From assembly GCF_003730195.1 (NCBI RefSeq), contig NZ_QWGG01000008.1:1-64000 (forward strand): a stretch of DNA of 64,000 nucleotides, written 5' to 3'. The first letter of the stretch is position 1. The number at the start of each line of letters is the position of its first letter. The translations under genes were made by a program, and so were the position numbers. This document shows, one piece after another, positions 57,524 to 64,000 of this stretch. Source of the stretch: Halosimplex salinum (lineage in GTDB: Archaea; Halobacteriota; Halobacteria; Halobacteriales; Haloarculaceae). Below the pieces are notes generated by a model. It made no database searches, was not told where the DNA came from, and saw only the letters and a program-made list of their open reading frames with translations.

Positions 57524-58717
57524 TCAGTCGCCCGCGAGCGACTCCTGGCTCGCCGCGCAGTTGTTCGGGCCGAGTTCCAGGGTGAACGCCTCGTCGTCGT
57601 CGACGGCGTTCTGCCCGAGGTTCGTCGCGATGATCTCCTCGTAGTTGGACGGACGGGGCGGCATGTCCGAGAGGATCAGGTCGACGAAGTCGCCCGCCTG
57701 CATCGTGAGTGCGTCCATCTCGTCGACGAGGCCCCCGATCGGCGCGGTGTACGTGCCGTCCTCGGCCGGTTCCGCGGCGTCGCTGTAGTGGGCGCCGCCG
57801 ACGAGCGTGTCGTCGGGGAGCGCGAGCACGCGCTCCTGGAGCGATTCGTAGAGCATGCGGGCGGCGTCGGGTGCGCCTTCGTCGCCCTCTTCGAGGTCGG
57901 GGCGAGCGACGCTCTCGACGAACAGGCCGTCGCCGGTCGCGAGCAGGCTGTCGTCGACCAGGTAGGAGGTCATCCCGGTCGTGTGACCGGGCGTGTAGAC
58001 GACCTCGATGGTTGCGTTGCCGACCTGGAACGTGTCGCCGTCTTCCGCAGTCGTCAGTTCGTCGGCGTAGGTGACGCCGCGGTCGACGGCGGCCGCCGGG
58101 ATCACGCCCTCGACGCCCTCCTCGTCGAGGTCGCGCACGCCCGAGATGTGGTCGGCGTGGACGTGCGTGTCGAGCGCGTACTCGAGGTCGACACCGAGGT
58201 CGGCAGCGTCCGACAGATAGCGGTCGGTGAACGCTCGAAGCGGGTCGACGATGGCGGCTTCGCCGTCGTCGTAGAGCAGGTAGCCCAGACACCCCGAGGA
58301 GGGGCGCTGGTACTGCAGCAGCGTGCCGGCGCCGTCGTAGTCGGTGACCTCGACGGCCTCGTAGATGCTCGCCCAGCCGTTCATGCCGTCCTCGAGGTGA
58401 TGGACGTCGTAGCCGCGCTCGGCCAGGGAACCGGCGACGAACTCGCTCGCACCGCCCTTCGCACAGAGGACCGTGACCTCGCGGTCGTCCGGGATCTGTT
58501 CCAGGACGGCGTCGTCGATCTCGTCCTCGAGGAACTGGAAGTACGGGACGTTGATCGACGTAACAGTCTCACCGTCGATCCGCCACTCCTCGTAGTCCGC
58601 GCTCATCCGGGCGTCGAGGAGCGTGACGTCTTCGCCGTCGTCGATTCGGGCCTTCAGCGTTTCCGGGTCGATGCTCTCGACGTCGACGTCGGGCGTCGGG
58701 AAGTCTTCGGCGTTCAT
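57524..58717 (-). CDS. rhodanese-metallo-beta-lactamase fusion, copy 2
   Basis: This 397-residue protein has a rhodanese domain (LLDARMSADYEEWRIDGETV; active loop VLCAKGGASEF, Arg replaced) and an MBL domain with DTHVHADHISG, VYTPGHTTGMTSY and LATGDGLFVESVARPDL. The end LELGPNNCAASQE matches copy 1. Overall it is a diverged paralogue. ATG at 58717 is preferred to 58726 by three residues. The AGTATTGTG motif and a TATA-like TTTTTGTAATTC lie upstream. Confidence 0.87.
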   Translation of the reverse strand: MNAEDFPTPDVDVESIDPETLKARIDDGEDVTLLDARMSADYEEWRIDGETVTSINVPYFQFLEDEIDDAVLEQIPDDREVTVLCAKGGASEFVAGSLAERGYDVHHLEDGMNGWASIYEAVEVTDYDGAGTLLQYQRPSSGCLGYLLYDDGEAAIVDPLRAFTDRYLSDAADLGVDLEYALDTHVHADHISGVRDLDEEGVEGVIPAAAVDRGVTYADELTTAEDGDTFQVGNATIEVVYTPGHTTGMTSYLVDDSLLATGDGLFVESVARPDLEEGDEGAPDAARMLYESLQERVLALPDDTLVGGAHYSDAAEPAEDGTYTAPIGGLVDEMDALTMQAGDFVDLILSDMPPRPSNYEEIIATNLGQNAVDDDEAFTLELGPNNCAASQESLAGD

Positions 58718-58779
58718 GTTGTACACCCCAGGATAGCGGGTAGAATTACAAAAAGGTTTGCATAGATTTTCCCAGACTA

Positions 58780-58788
58780 CACAATACT
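58780..58788 (-). promoter_or_regulatory. AGTATTGTG motif facing rhodanese-MBL copy 2
   Basis: On the minus strand the context is ATACAGTATTGTGTAG, 63-71 nt before the ATG and ~25 nt upstream of the TATA-like box. This is one arm of the divergent promoter shared with tusA. Confidence 0.5.
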
Positions 58789-58917
58789 GTATCGTGCACG
58801 CGACCGTGCCGCAGGAGCGGATATCTGGGGCAAGTCACGGCGAACGTGCGATAAGAAAGTCAAATCTCACTTAATTCCGAGACCGATACCGACCGATACG
58901 CTTTTACACTGCTCCAT

Positions 58918-58926
58918 AGTATTGTG
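58918..58926 (+). promoter_or_regulatory. AGTATTGTG motif facing tusA
   Basis: The context is CCATAGTATTGTGTTATA, 37-45 nt before the tusA ATG. It forms an exact inverted 10-mer pair with the 58779-58788 site and agrees with the TauE operon copy at 52939-52947. Confidence 0.5.
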
Positions 58927-58962
58927 TTATAGCTCCAATATAGAACACGGAGCGGATACCCA

Positions 58963-59208
58963 ATGAGTTCGAAATACGATATTACGGAGACGCTGGACGT
59001 GAAAGGCGCATCGTGCCCCATGCCGGTCGTGAAAACCAAGTCGGCCATCGACGACCTCGCCGCTGGCGAGGTACTCGAGGTGCTGGCGACCGACTCCGGC
59101 AGCATGAGCGACATCGCCGGCTGGGCGGACGGCACCGCCGGTGTCGAACTGCTGAGTCAAGAGGAGGGCGACGGCGTGTACAGGCACTACGTCCGCAAGG
59201 CGGAGTGA
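58963..59208 (+). CDS. tusA: TusA-family sulfur carrier protein
   Basis: This 81-residue protein has the TusA signature ETLDVKGASCPMPVVKTKSA, with the persulfide-carrying Cys in CPMP, and EVLEVLATDSGSMSDIAGWA. TusA relays sulfane sulfur between donors such as rhodanese and acceptors. Located next to DsrE2 (2-bp gap), it forms a transfer pair. Its promoter shares an AGTATTGTG copy. Confidence 0.88.
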   Translation: MSSKYDITETLDVKGASCPMPVVKTKSAIDDLAAGEVLEVLATDSGSMSDIAGWADGTAGVELLSQEEGDGVYRHYVRKAE

Positions 59209-59210
59209 CC

Positions 59211-59792
59211 ATGAGTACGGACACATCCAGCGGGTCGGCCGAGGAGACGCCCTCCCGCGCGGAACTCGCCGCACGCGTCGACGAACTCGAGGAGCAACTC
59301 GCCGCGGTGAGCGCCGACAGCGACGACGACGACGGCAAGAAGATGTCGATCATCGCGACGAAAGGCACTCTCGACATGGCCTACCCGCCGCTGATCCTCG
59401 CGAGCACGGCCGCCGCGTTCGGCTACGAAGTCACGGTGTTCCACACGTTCTGGGGACTCGACATCCTCCACGAGGAACGCTCGAGGGACCTCCAGCTCAG
59501 TTCCGTCGGCAACCCCAACATGCCCGTCCCGAACGTCGTCGGCGCGCTCCCCGGCATGGACCGCGTGACGACGAAACTGATGGAAAAGCGGATCGACGAC
59601 AACGAGACGGCCACCATCGAAGAACTCATCGAAACCTCCCTCGAGATGGGCGTGGAGTTCCAGGCCTGCCAGATGACCATCGAGTTGATGGACTACGACG
59701 AAGCCGACTTCTACGACGGCGTCACCACCGGCGTCGGCGCCGCCACCGCCATCCAGGACATGGCCGACGCCGACATCCAGCTCCTGATCTAG
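59211..59792 (+). CDS. DsrE/DsrF-like (DsrE2) sulfur transfer protein
   Basis: This 193-residue protein has an N-terminal helical part (SRAELAARVDELEEQLAAVS) followed by KMSIIATKGTLDMAYPPLIL and HTFWGLDILHEERSRDLQLS, the DsrE2 (COG2210) pattern. Cys in VEFQACQMTIELMDYDEADF is the expected sulfur-binding residue. It works with TusA in sulfur oxidation/relay. It ends the transcript. Confidence 0.85.
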   Translation: MSTDTSSGSAEETPSRAELAARVDELEEQLAAVSADSDDDDGKKMSIIATKGTLDMAYPPLILASTAAAFGYEVTVFHTFWGLDILHEERSRDLQLSSVGNPNMPVPNVVGALPGMDRVTTKLMEKRIDDNETATIEELIETSLEMGVEFQACQMTIELMDYDEADFYDGVTTGVGAATAIQDMADADIQLLI

Positions 59793-59902
59793 CGCACCGA
59801 CGAGATCCGCCCGCCTGTCGTCGGCCCCTACGAAGACTTCGACGGGGCCCACAGTCCAGGATCTTGCGATACACTTAATCGGGTCCGTCGAGAAGGTGCA
59901 GG

Positions 59903-59933
59903 TGACGCTTCGTCTTGGAGGGCCGAAGCGTCA
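59903..59933. terminator. 10-bp perfect stem-loop, possible terminator or sRNA hairpin
   Basis: TGACGCTTCG pairs with CGAAGCGTCA across an 11-nt loop. It lies 111 bp after the dsrE2 stop. Archaeal termination normally uses T-runs, and none follows closely, so an RNA structural element is equally likely. Confidence 0.35.
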
Positions 59934-59958
59934 GCGGGGACCAACTCAGGGCGGTATC

Positions 59959-59977
59959 ACGGCCGATTTTCGGCCGT
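59959..59977. terminator. 7-bp GC-rich stem-loop with TTTT in the loop
   Basis: ACGGCCG pairs with CGGCCGT around ATTTT. It is the second of two adjacent hairpins downstream of the sulfur transcript. Its role is uncertain. Confidence 0.35.
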
Positions 59978-60165
59978 GTACCACTCCGTTTTCCGACTGT
60001 CCCGGACCAGCGAGTACTGCTCACGTTCGACCTACCAGCCCCTGCTTCGAAGAAATCAGCGCCGAGGCCCGACTGGCCTGTTCTGTCGTGACCGAGCGGG
60101 ATTCGCCGGCCGTCCGTGCAGTCACTCCTCGTCGCTCGGGACCAGCATCCAGCGACGCCAGACGG

Positions 60166-60573
60166 CTAGAGACCCTCACCGATCCTGCTGACGAGCCGTT
60201 CGGGGTCGTGGTCCGCCAGGCGCTCCCGCGACAGCGAGAGGCCGAGTCCGTCGCCCTCGAACCGCGGCAGGAGGTGCAGGTGGGCGTGTTCGACGTTGCC
60301 GACGAGCCCGCCGGTCGTGTGGAAGACGCTGAACCCGTCCGGGCGAAGCGTTTCGCGCATCGCGAGCGCGACGGCCCGCGCCGTCTCGGACACCGCTCTC
60401 GCCGTGGACTCGTCGGCGAGGAGCACGTCGTCGACGTGCGCTCGCGGCACGACGAGCGTGTGCCCTCTGACCGCCGGGTTCGCGTCGAGAAAGGCGACTA
60501 CCTCCTCGCCCTCGTACAGGAGATGAGCGGACTCGTCTCCCTCGACGATGTGACAGAACGTGCAGTCTTCCAT
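60166..60573 (-). CDS. HIT-family nucleotide-binding hydrolase
   Basis: This 135-residue protein has CTFCHIVEGDE at the N-terminus (CxxC zinc knuckle typical of Hint/Fhit-like archaeal proteins) and the triad EHAHLHLLPRF (H-x-H-x-H). HVDDVLLAD-type loops are normal. HIT enzymes hydrolyse nucleotide phosphoramidates or dinucleoside polyphosphates. The start at 60573 gives the CxxC near the N-terminus. Length is normal. Confidence 0.9.
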   Translation of the reverse strand: MEDCTFCHIVEGDESAHLLYEGEEVVAFLDANPAVRGHTLVVPRAHVDDVLLADESTARAVSETARAVALAMRETLRPDGFSVFHTTGGLVGNVEHAHLHLLPRFEGDGLGLSLSRERLADHDPERLVSRIGEGL

Positions 60574-60846
60574 GGGTGGCCGACGACGCGTGCCGTAATA
60601 GAAGTGCCGACGGGGCGGTTCCGGCCGTTCTTCGTGAAAACGGGTGTCGCGCCTGAAGTTTGACACCAGAGCGATGTGAGCGGTCCAGTGAACGCTCGAA
60701 CCGCGAGTCGCCCGTCCGATACGCTGTTCGTGACACCGGATTTCCGGTGACTCGAACGGGGTACCGTCCACGACAGACGGGGGTCCGTTCGACAGGCGAC
60801 GGGAATCGCCAGCAAATTGAAACGCGCACGGATCGTATCAACTGAT

Positions 60847-61269
60847 ATGTGCGATACGATCCTGGTCGCGACCGACGGGAGCGCCGACGCGAACCGCGCG
60901 GCGACGCACGCGCTGGAGCAGGCCGAACAGCACGGGGCGGAACTGCACGCGATCTTCGTGGTCGACACCGACCGCTACTCGGAGCCGGCGCTGAGCAGCG
61001 TCGAACTCGAGACCACCGAGATGGAGGATTGGGGGAACGAGCAGCTGTCGGAGGTCGCCGAGCGCGCCGAAGGACTGGGGTTCGAGGTCACCGCCCGGTG
61101 CTGTCACGGAAAGCCGTACGTGGAGATCGTCAGCGACGCCGACGAGATCGACGCCGACCTGATCGTCCTGGGCTACCACGGCCACTCTCACACCGACCCG
61201 AACCAGATCGGGAGCGTGGCCGACCGGGTCGTTCAGAACGCGGGCAGGCCCGTGCTGGTGGCCGCCTGA
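60847..61269 (+). CDS. universal stress protein (UspA), single domain
   Basis: This 140-residue protein has TILVATDGSADANRAATHAL and LIVLGYHGHSHTDPNQIGSVADRVV, i.e. the ATP-binding G-x-x-G-9x-G-S variant. CCHG marks a central Cys pair. It is one of three Usp genes within 3 kb. The start at 60847 avoids a basic ten-residue extension. Confidence 0.88.
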   Translation: MCDTILVATDGSADANRAATHALEQAEQHGAELHAIFVVDTDRYSEPALSSVELETTEMEDWGNEQLSEVAERAEGLGFEVTARCCHGKPYVEIVSDADEIDADLIVLGYHGHSHTDPNQIGSVADRVVQNAGRPVLVAA

Positions 61270-61355
61270 TCCACTGGGTGTGAACACGTCCGAGCACGTG
61301 CACCGAGAACCCGCTGTCCCCACCGTGTCTCGATCCGCGGGCGAATTCGGGGCCC

Positions 61356-62096
61356 TCACTCGCTGTCCGGTTCGTCGTCGTCAGAAGTGGCCTGCTGGAC
61401 GACGAGCACGGGGCCGAGGAACTGCTTCGCGACCTGGTCCGCGCTCATCCCGAACAGGAGCGTCGTCACCGACGGGTCGGACTCCCCCATGACGACCGCG
61501 TCGTGGTCGCTGGCGGCGTCGACGATCATCGCCCGGGGATTTTTGCCACGCTCGATTTCGATATCGATCGAGTCGGAGCGCAGTCCCTCCTCGGAGAGGC
61601 GGCTCGCGATCCCGTCGAGCAGCGTCTCCGCGTCCGCCTCCGTTTCGCCGGTTCCGGCGACGTGGTAGAGCGTGACCCCGACGTCACTGGCGGCGAACAG
61701 CCCCGACACCACGTGGACGAACCGGTCCGTGCCGACGATGCCGCGGACCGCGACGAGCACGGTCTCGATCGGTCTCGTCGCGTTCGGAATCAACACCGCG
61801 AGGCAGTCGTACTTCTCGCTCGTCCGGTCGATCGTTTGCTGGCCGTCGTGGGTGAACACGAGGTGTGATTCGACCGTCGCACCCGCGTGCTCGAGCATCG
61901 ACGTGAAATCGTCGAGACGGCGGACGGCCTGGTCTTCGAACTGGCTTCGCGCCTGGTCGGTCGAGGTCTGGTCCGGGACGACGTGGTAGCCGAGCAGGAC
62001 GACGTGTGCGTTCGAGAGGAGTTCGGGCACACCTTCCGGGATCGATTCACCTTCGAGGACACGGATCGGAACCAGGACGGTGGGACTGTCTTGCAT
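61356..62096 (-). CDS. UspA-like protein, tandem, degenerate second site
   Basis: This 246-residue protein has a first Usp-like domain (TVLVPIRVLEGESIPEGVPE, where the usual DGS is replaced) and a second (VLVAVRGIVGTDRFVHVVSG, then VVMGESDPSVTTLLFGMSAD). The G-x-x-G motif is disrupted, so it may not bind ATP. Some resemble haloarchaeal K+/amino-acid transporter-linked Usp domains. Function unknown. Confidence 0.75.
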   Translation of the reverse strand: MQDSPTVLVPIRVLEGESIPEGVPELLSNAHVVLLGYHVVPDQTSTDQARSQFEDQAVRRLDDFTSMLEHAGATVESHLVFTHDGQQTIDRTSEKYDCLAVLIPNATRPIETVLVAVRGIVGTDRFVHVVSGLFAASDVGVTLYHVAGTGETEADAETLLDGIASRLSEEGLRSDSIDIEIERGKNPRAMIVDAASDHDAVVMGESDPSVTTLLFGMSADQVAKQFLGPVLVVQQATSDDDEPDSE

Positions 62097-62703
62097 TCTC
62101 TGAGTTCTCCGTTGATTCTGGCCGGACTAGCGTCGCATCGAACTGTGAGAGCCGCGTCGGTCGCGGTGCCGAACTGCTTCGGCTCTCGATCGCACGGCAG
62201 AGATCGAAGCGCCCCGCGGACGCGGTCGGCTCGCCCGGTCGGGTTCGCCGCTCGCCGCGGCAGCCACCGACTCGAACGCGATGGGTTGGCGCACAGGTAT
62301 TTATACAATCAGTTGACCAATCAAGCTTACGGCGCGTCCTTCACGCGGCGGGCCGCCCGCCCACGGACCGAGTGCCACGAGCGTCACCCCGATGCCGAAC
62401 GACGACGCGCAGTTCCGACGGTCGCCCGGTTCGACTGGCGATGTCGAACACACCCTGCACCCGTGGACGCCGACGACATCGTTTCGGACGGGTCCCGGAG
62501 GTATGTACTCGGTACTTACAGAAGTATATATGTAATCACATTTCGAGCCAGATCGGAGGACGGCGGGCGGGCGTCACGCGTCGACCATCGCTCGGCTCCG
62601 CTTCGCAGACGGGATCGGCTTAGGAGCGGGTTATCGCCGCAGTCGCCGCCACTCACGCGGGCCCTGTGTCACCTGCTGCGGTCAGTCTCCGTCGGGGCGT
62701 GAG
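62097..62703. other. 607-bp intergenic region, no gene seen
   Basis: No frame here has the acidic, low-Arg composition of real genes. AT-rich points are GTATTTATACAATCAG near 62298 and GAAGTATATATGTAATCACA near 62520, either of which may be a promoter or remnant. No tRNA or hairpin array was found. Confidence 0.5.
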
Positions 62704-63576
62704 TTAGTCTTGGTCTGGGAGTGAGACTGTCAGCACCGGTGGCTCCGTGACGCGGACGACCTTTTCGGCGACGCTACCGAGGAGGTGTCGGTCCAGGCCG
62801 GTCCGGCCGTGGGTGCCGATCACGACGAAGTCGACGTCGCGGACGTCCGCGTACTCGATTATCGAGCGGGCAGGGGTGCCGCTCATGACAGACGCTTCGA
62901 CGGACCGCACGCCAGCCGCCTCCGCGCGGTCGACGACGCTTTCGACGGCTCGCTTCCCCTCCGCTTCCAGCGCGTCGAGAACTGCAGCGCTGTCGATCTC
63001 ACCCCAGATCCCGGTGATATCGACCACGTGAACGACGTGTAACGCGGCGTCGAGGTCGGCGGCGAGGGTGACGGCGTGGTCGGCGGCCGCTTCCGCCGTC
63101 TCGCTCCCGTCGGTCGGGACGAGTATCGTGTCGAGTTCGGGGTCGAACGCCGTCCCCTCGTGGACCGTGAGGACGGGTGCCGGCGAGATGCGGAGGGTGT
63201 GTTCGGTGACGCTCCCGAGGACGAACTGGTGTAACCCGGTCCGGCCGTGCGTCCCCATCACGAGGAGGTCGGCCTCGCGGTCCCGAACGGCGTCCGCGAC
63301 CGCGCGATGGACCGGTTCGCCCGTCTCGAGTATCTCGGTGTGGACTGTCACGTCCCGCTCCGCACCCCGGTCGGCGATCGTCTGCAGAACCGACGCGACG
63401 TCGGTTTCGAGGGCGGCCCGGGTGTCCGCGTCGATGTCGCCGGGGAGCCTGTCGAGTTCGAGCACGTGCACCGCGTGAAGCGACGCGCCGAACCGCTCGG
63501 CGAGCGCTAGCCCGGCGTCGACGGCCGCCTCCGCGGCCGCGCTTCCGTCGGTCGGGACGAGGATCGTTTCGTACAT
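62704..63576 (-). CDS. tandem universal stress protein (UspA x2)
   Basis: This 290-residue protein has two complete Usp domains: TILVPTDGSAAAEAAVDAGL with VMGTHGRTGLHQFVLGSVTE, and TILVPTDGSETAEAAADHAV with VIGTHGRTGLDRHLLGSVAE. Both sites are intact for ATP. The start at 63576 gives MYETILVPTDGS, the standard Usp N-terminus. Confidence 0.92.
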   Translation of the reverse strand: MYETILVPTDGSAAAEAAVDAGLALAERFGASLHAVHVLELDRLPGDIDADTRAALETDVASVLQTIADRGAERDVTVHTEILETGEPVHRAVADAVRDREADLLVMGTHGRTGLHQFVLGSVTEHTLRISPAPVLTVHEGTAFDPELDTILVPTDGSETAEAAADHAVTLAADLDAALHVVHVVDITGIWGEIDSAAVLDALEAEGKRAVESVVDRAEAAGVRSVEASVMSGTPARSIIEYADVRDVDFVVIGTHGRTGLDRHLLGSVAEKVVRVTEPPVLTVSLPDQD

Positions 63577-63756
63577 CCTGGGCTCACCCGTGATTACGAG
63601 CTCCAGGAGTGTCAAATCGACCCAAGGTCACGCCGAGAGAGAACGGGAGCCGTCTCGGGAGCCTCGCACTCTTAAACCGGACGACCGGGGGCGGACCGGA
63701 GACTCTCGCGGCCGCTCCACTCCGCCTGTCGATTCACCGTGCGACGGCTCTCCCGT

Positions 63757-64000
63757 TCACCGTTCGTCGAACAGTCCGAGAAGCGCGTCGCGATAGCGGT
63801 ACGCGACGACCGAGACGCCGGTGACCAGCGCCGCGAGCAGGACCCCGGCACCGACCCGACCGGCTTCGAAGAACGCTCCGACGACGTTGACGAGGAAGAA
63901 CACGGGCGCTCTGCCGAGAACTGCGATCGCGACGAGCTGCCGGAGCGGGAGTCTGGTGAGACCACCGACGAAGCACAGGGCGTCGTCGGGCAACCCCGGG
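63757..64000 (-). CDS. TVP38/TMEM64-family membrane protein, 3' portion
   Basis: The frame is open to the window edge, so the 5' end is missing. Visible are the PGLPDDALCFVGGLTRLPLR motif of the VTT (DedA-like) domain, FFLVNVVGAFFEAG, and two TM segments ending with YRYRDALLGLFDER. Family members act in lipid or membrane homeostasis. An internal ATG at 63993 should not be taken as the start. Confidence 0.8.
   Translation of the reverse strand, partial: PGLPDDALCFVGGLTRLPLRQLVAIAVLGRAPVFFLVNVVGAFFEAGRVGAGVLLAALVTGVSVVAYRYRDALLGLFDER

Larger units (their letters stand above)
59793..60165. other. intergenic region with two strong hairpins
   Basis: No coding frame. Contains stem-loops: TGACGCTTCG/CGAAGCGTCA at 59903-59933 (11-nt loop) and ACGGCCG/CGGCCGT at 59959-59977 (5-nt loop). 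These follow the tusA-dsrE2 transcript and may end it or form a small RNA. Confidence 0.5.

Noticed and set aside
1-64000. tRNA, rRNA or cobalamin riboswitch.
   Set aside because: No cloverleaf, rRNA segment or B12-box sequence was seen on reading; a covariance search (tRNAscan-SE, Rfam) would settle it.

Overview
The window is a high-GC haloarchaeal (class Halobacteria) chromosome or megaplasmid segment. The evidence is very acidic proteins, Tat-type lipoprotein signals, leaderless genes with TATA-like boxes 24-30 nt upstream of the start, and halophile-specific families (HalOD1, amphi-Trp, halocyanin, DUF3209, CbtAB). I found no rRNA, tRNA or CRISPR array.

Layout. (1) 1-11 kb: the end of a GH78 rhamnosidase, a PEBP-family lipoprotein, an HhH-GPD-like protein, then a partition-like module. 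In that module about 23 units of a strictly 13-bp tandem repeat (3518-3816) run into the start codon of a ParA-type ATPase that lacks the signature lysine, followed by an overlapping small acidic partner. Next come an intracellular trypsin-like protease, a 4-TM protein, a VapBC pair, an iron-box-preceded small operon and a 5'-nucleotidase. (2) 10.9-16.1 kb: a lower-GC accessory stretch (alpha/beta hydrolase, halocyanin, AAA-DUF234 ATPase) lying between a truncated and an intact copy of the 3' end of a thioredoxin-reductase-like gene. (3) 18.2-36.4 kb: a large cobalamin cluster with a divergent HTH regulator, cbiT-cbiL-cbiF-cbiG-cbiH1-cbiH2, a ferredoxin, a LAGLIDADG-like protein, cbiX-ferredoxin, DUF3209, cbtB-cbtA plus ferredoxin, a ChlI/ChlD-type chelatase, cobN, cbiC and a degenerate CbiX. 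(4) 36.5-42.6 kb: S2P protease, MFS transporter, aminotransferase, small membrane proteins and an HTH regulator. (5) 42.6-44.6 kb: a compact four-gene operon with ApbE, a predicted b-heme membrane protein, a calcium-repeat anchor and a small acidic anchored protein, which looks like a minimal extracytosolic flavin/electron-transfer system. (6) 44.9-51.6 kb: a lower-GC island with a UPF0175/PIN toxin-antitoxin pair, unrecognised proteins, a pRiA4b ORF-3-like protein and an IS4-type transposase. (7) 51.6-59.8 kb: a sulfur island (TauE/SafE, MFS, two rhodanese-MBL fusions, HTH regulator, TusA, DsrE2). A 9-bp motif occurs in the same orientation upstream of three of its transcription units. (8) 60-64 kb: HIT protein, three universal-stress proteins and a truncated TVP38/TMEM64 gene.

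The cobalamin genes form a nearly continuous overlapping operon encoding corrin-ring methylation, ring contraction and cobalt insertion. CbtAB would supply cobalt, and small Fe-S proteins would supply electrons. The sulfur island would import or export sulfur anions and pass sulfane sulfur between rhodanese, TusA and DsrE carriers. Functional statements rest on recognised motifs; no database search was possible.
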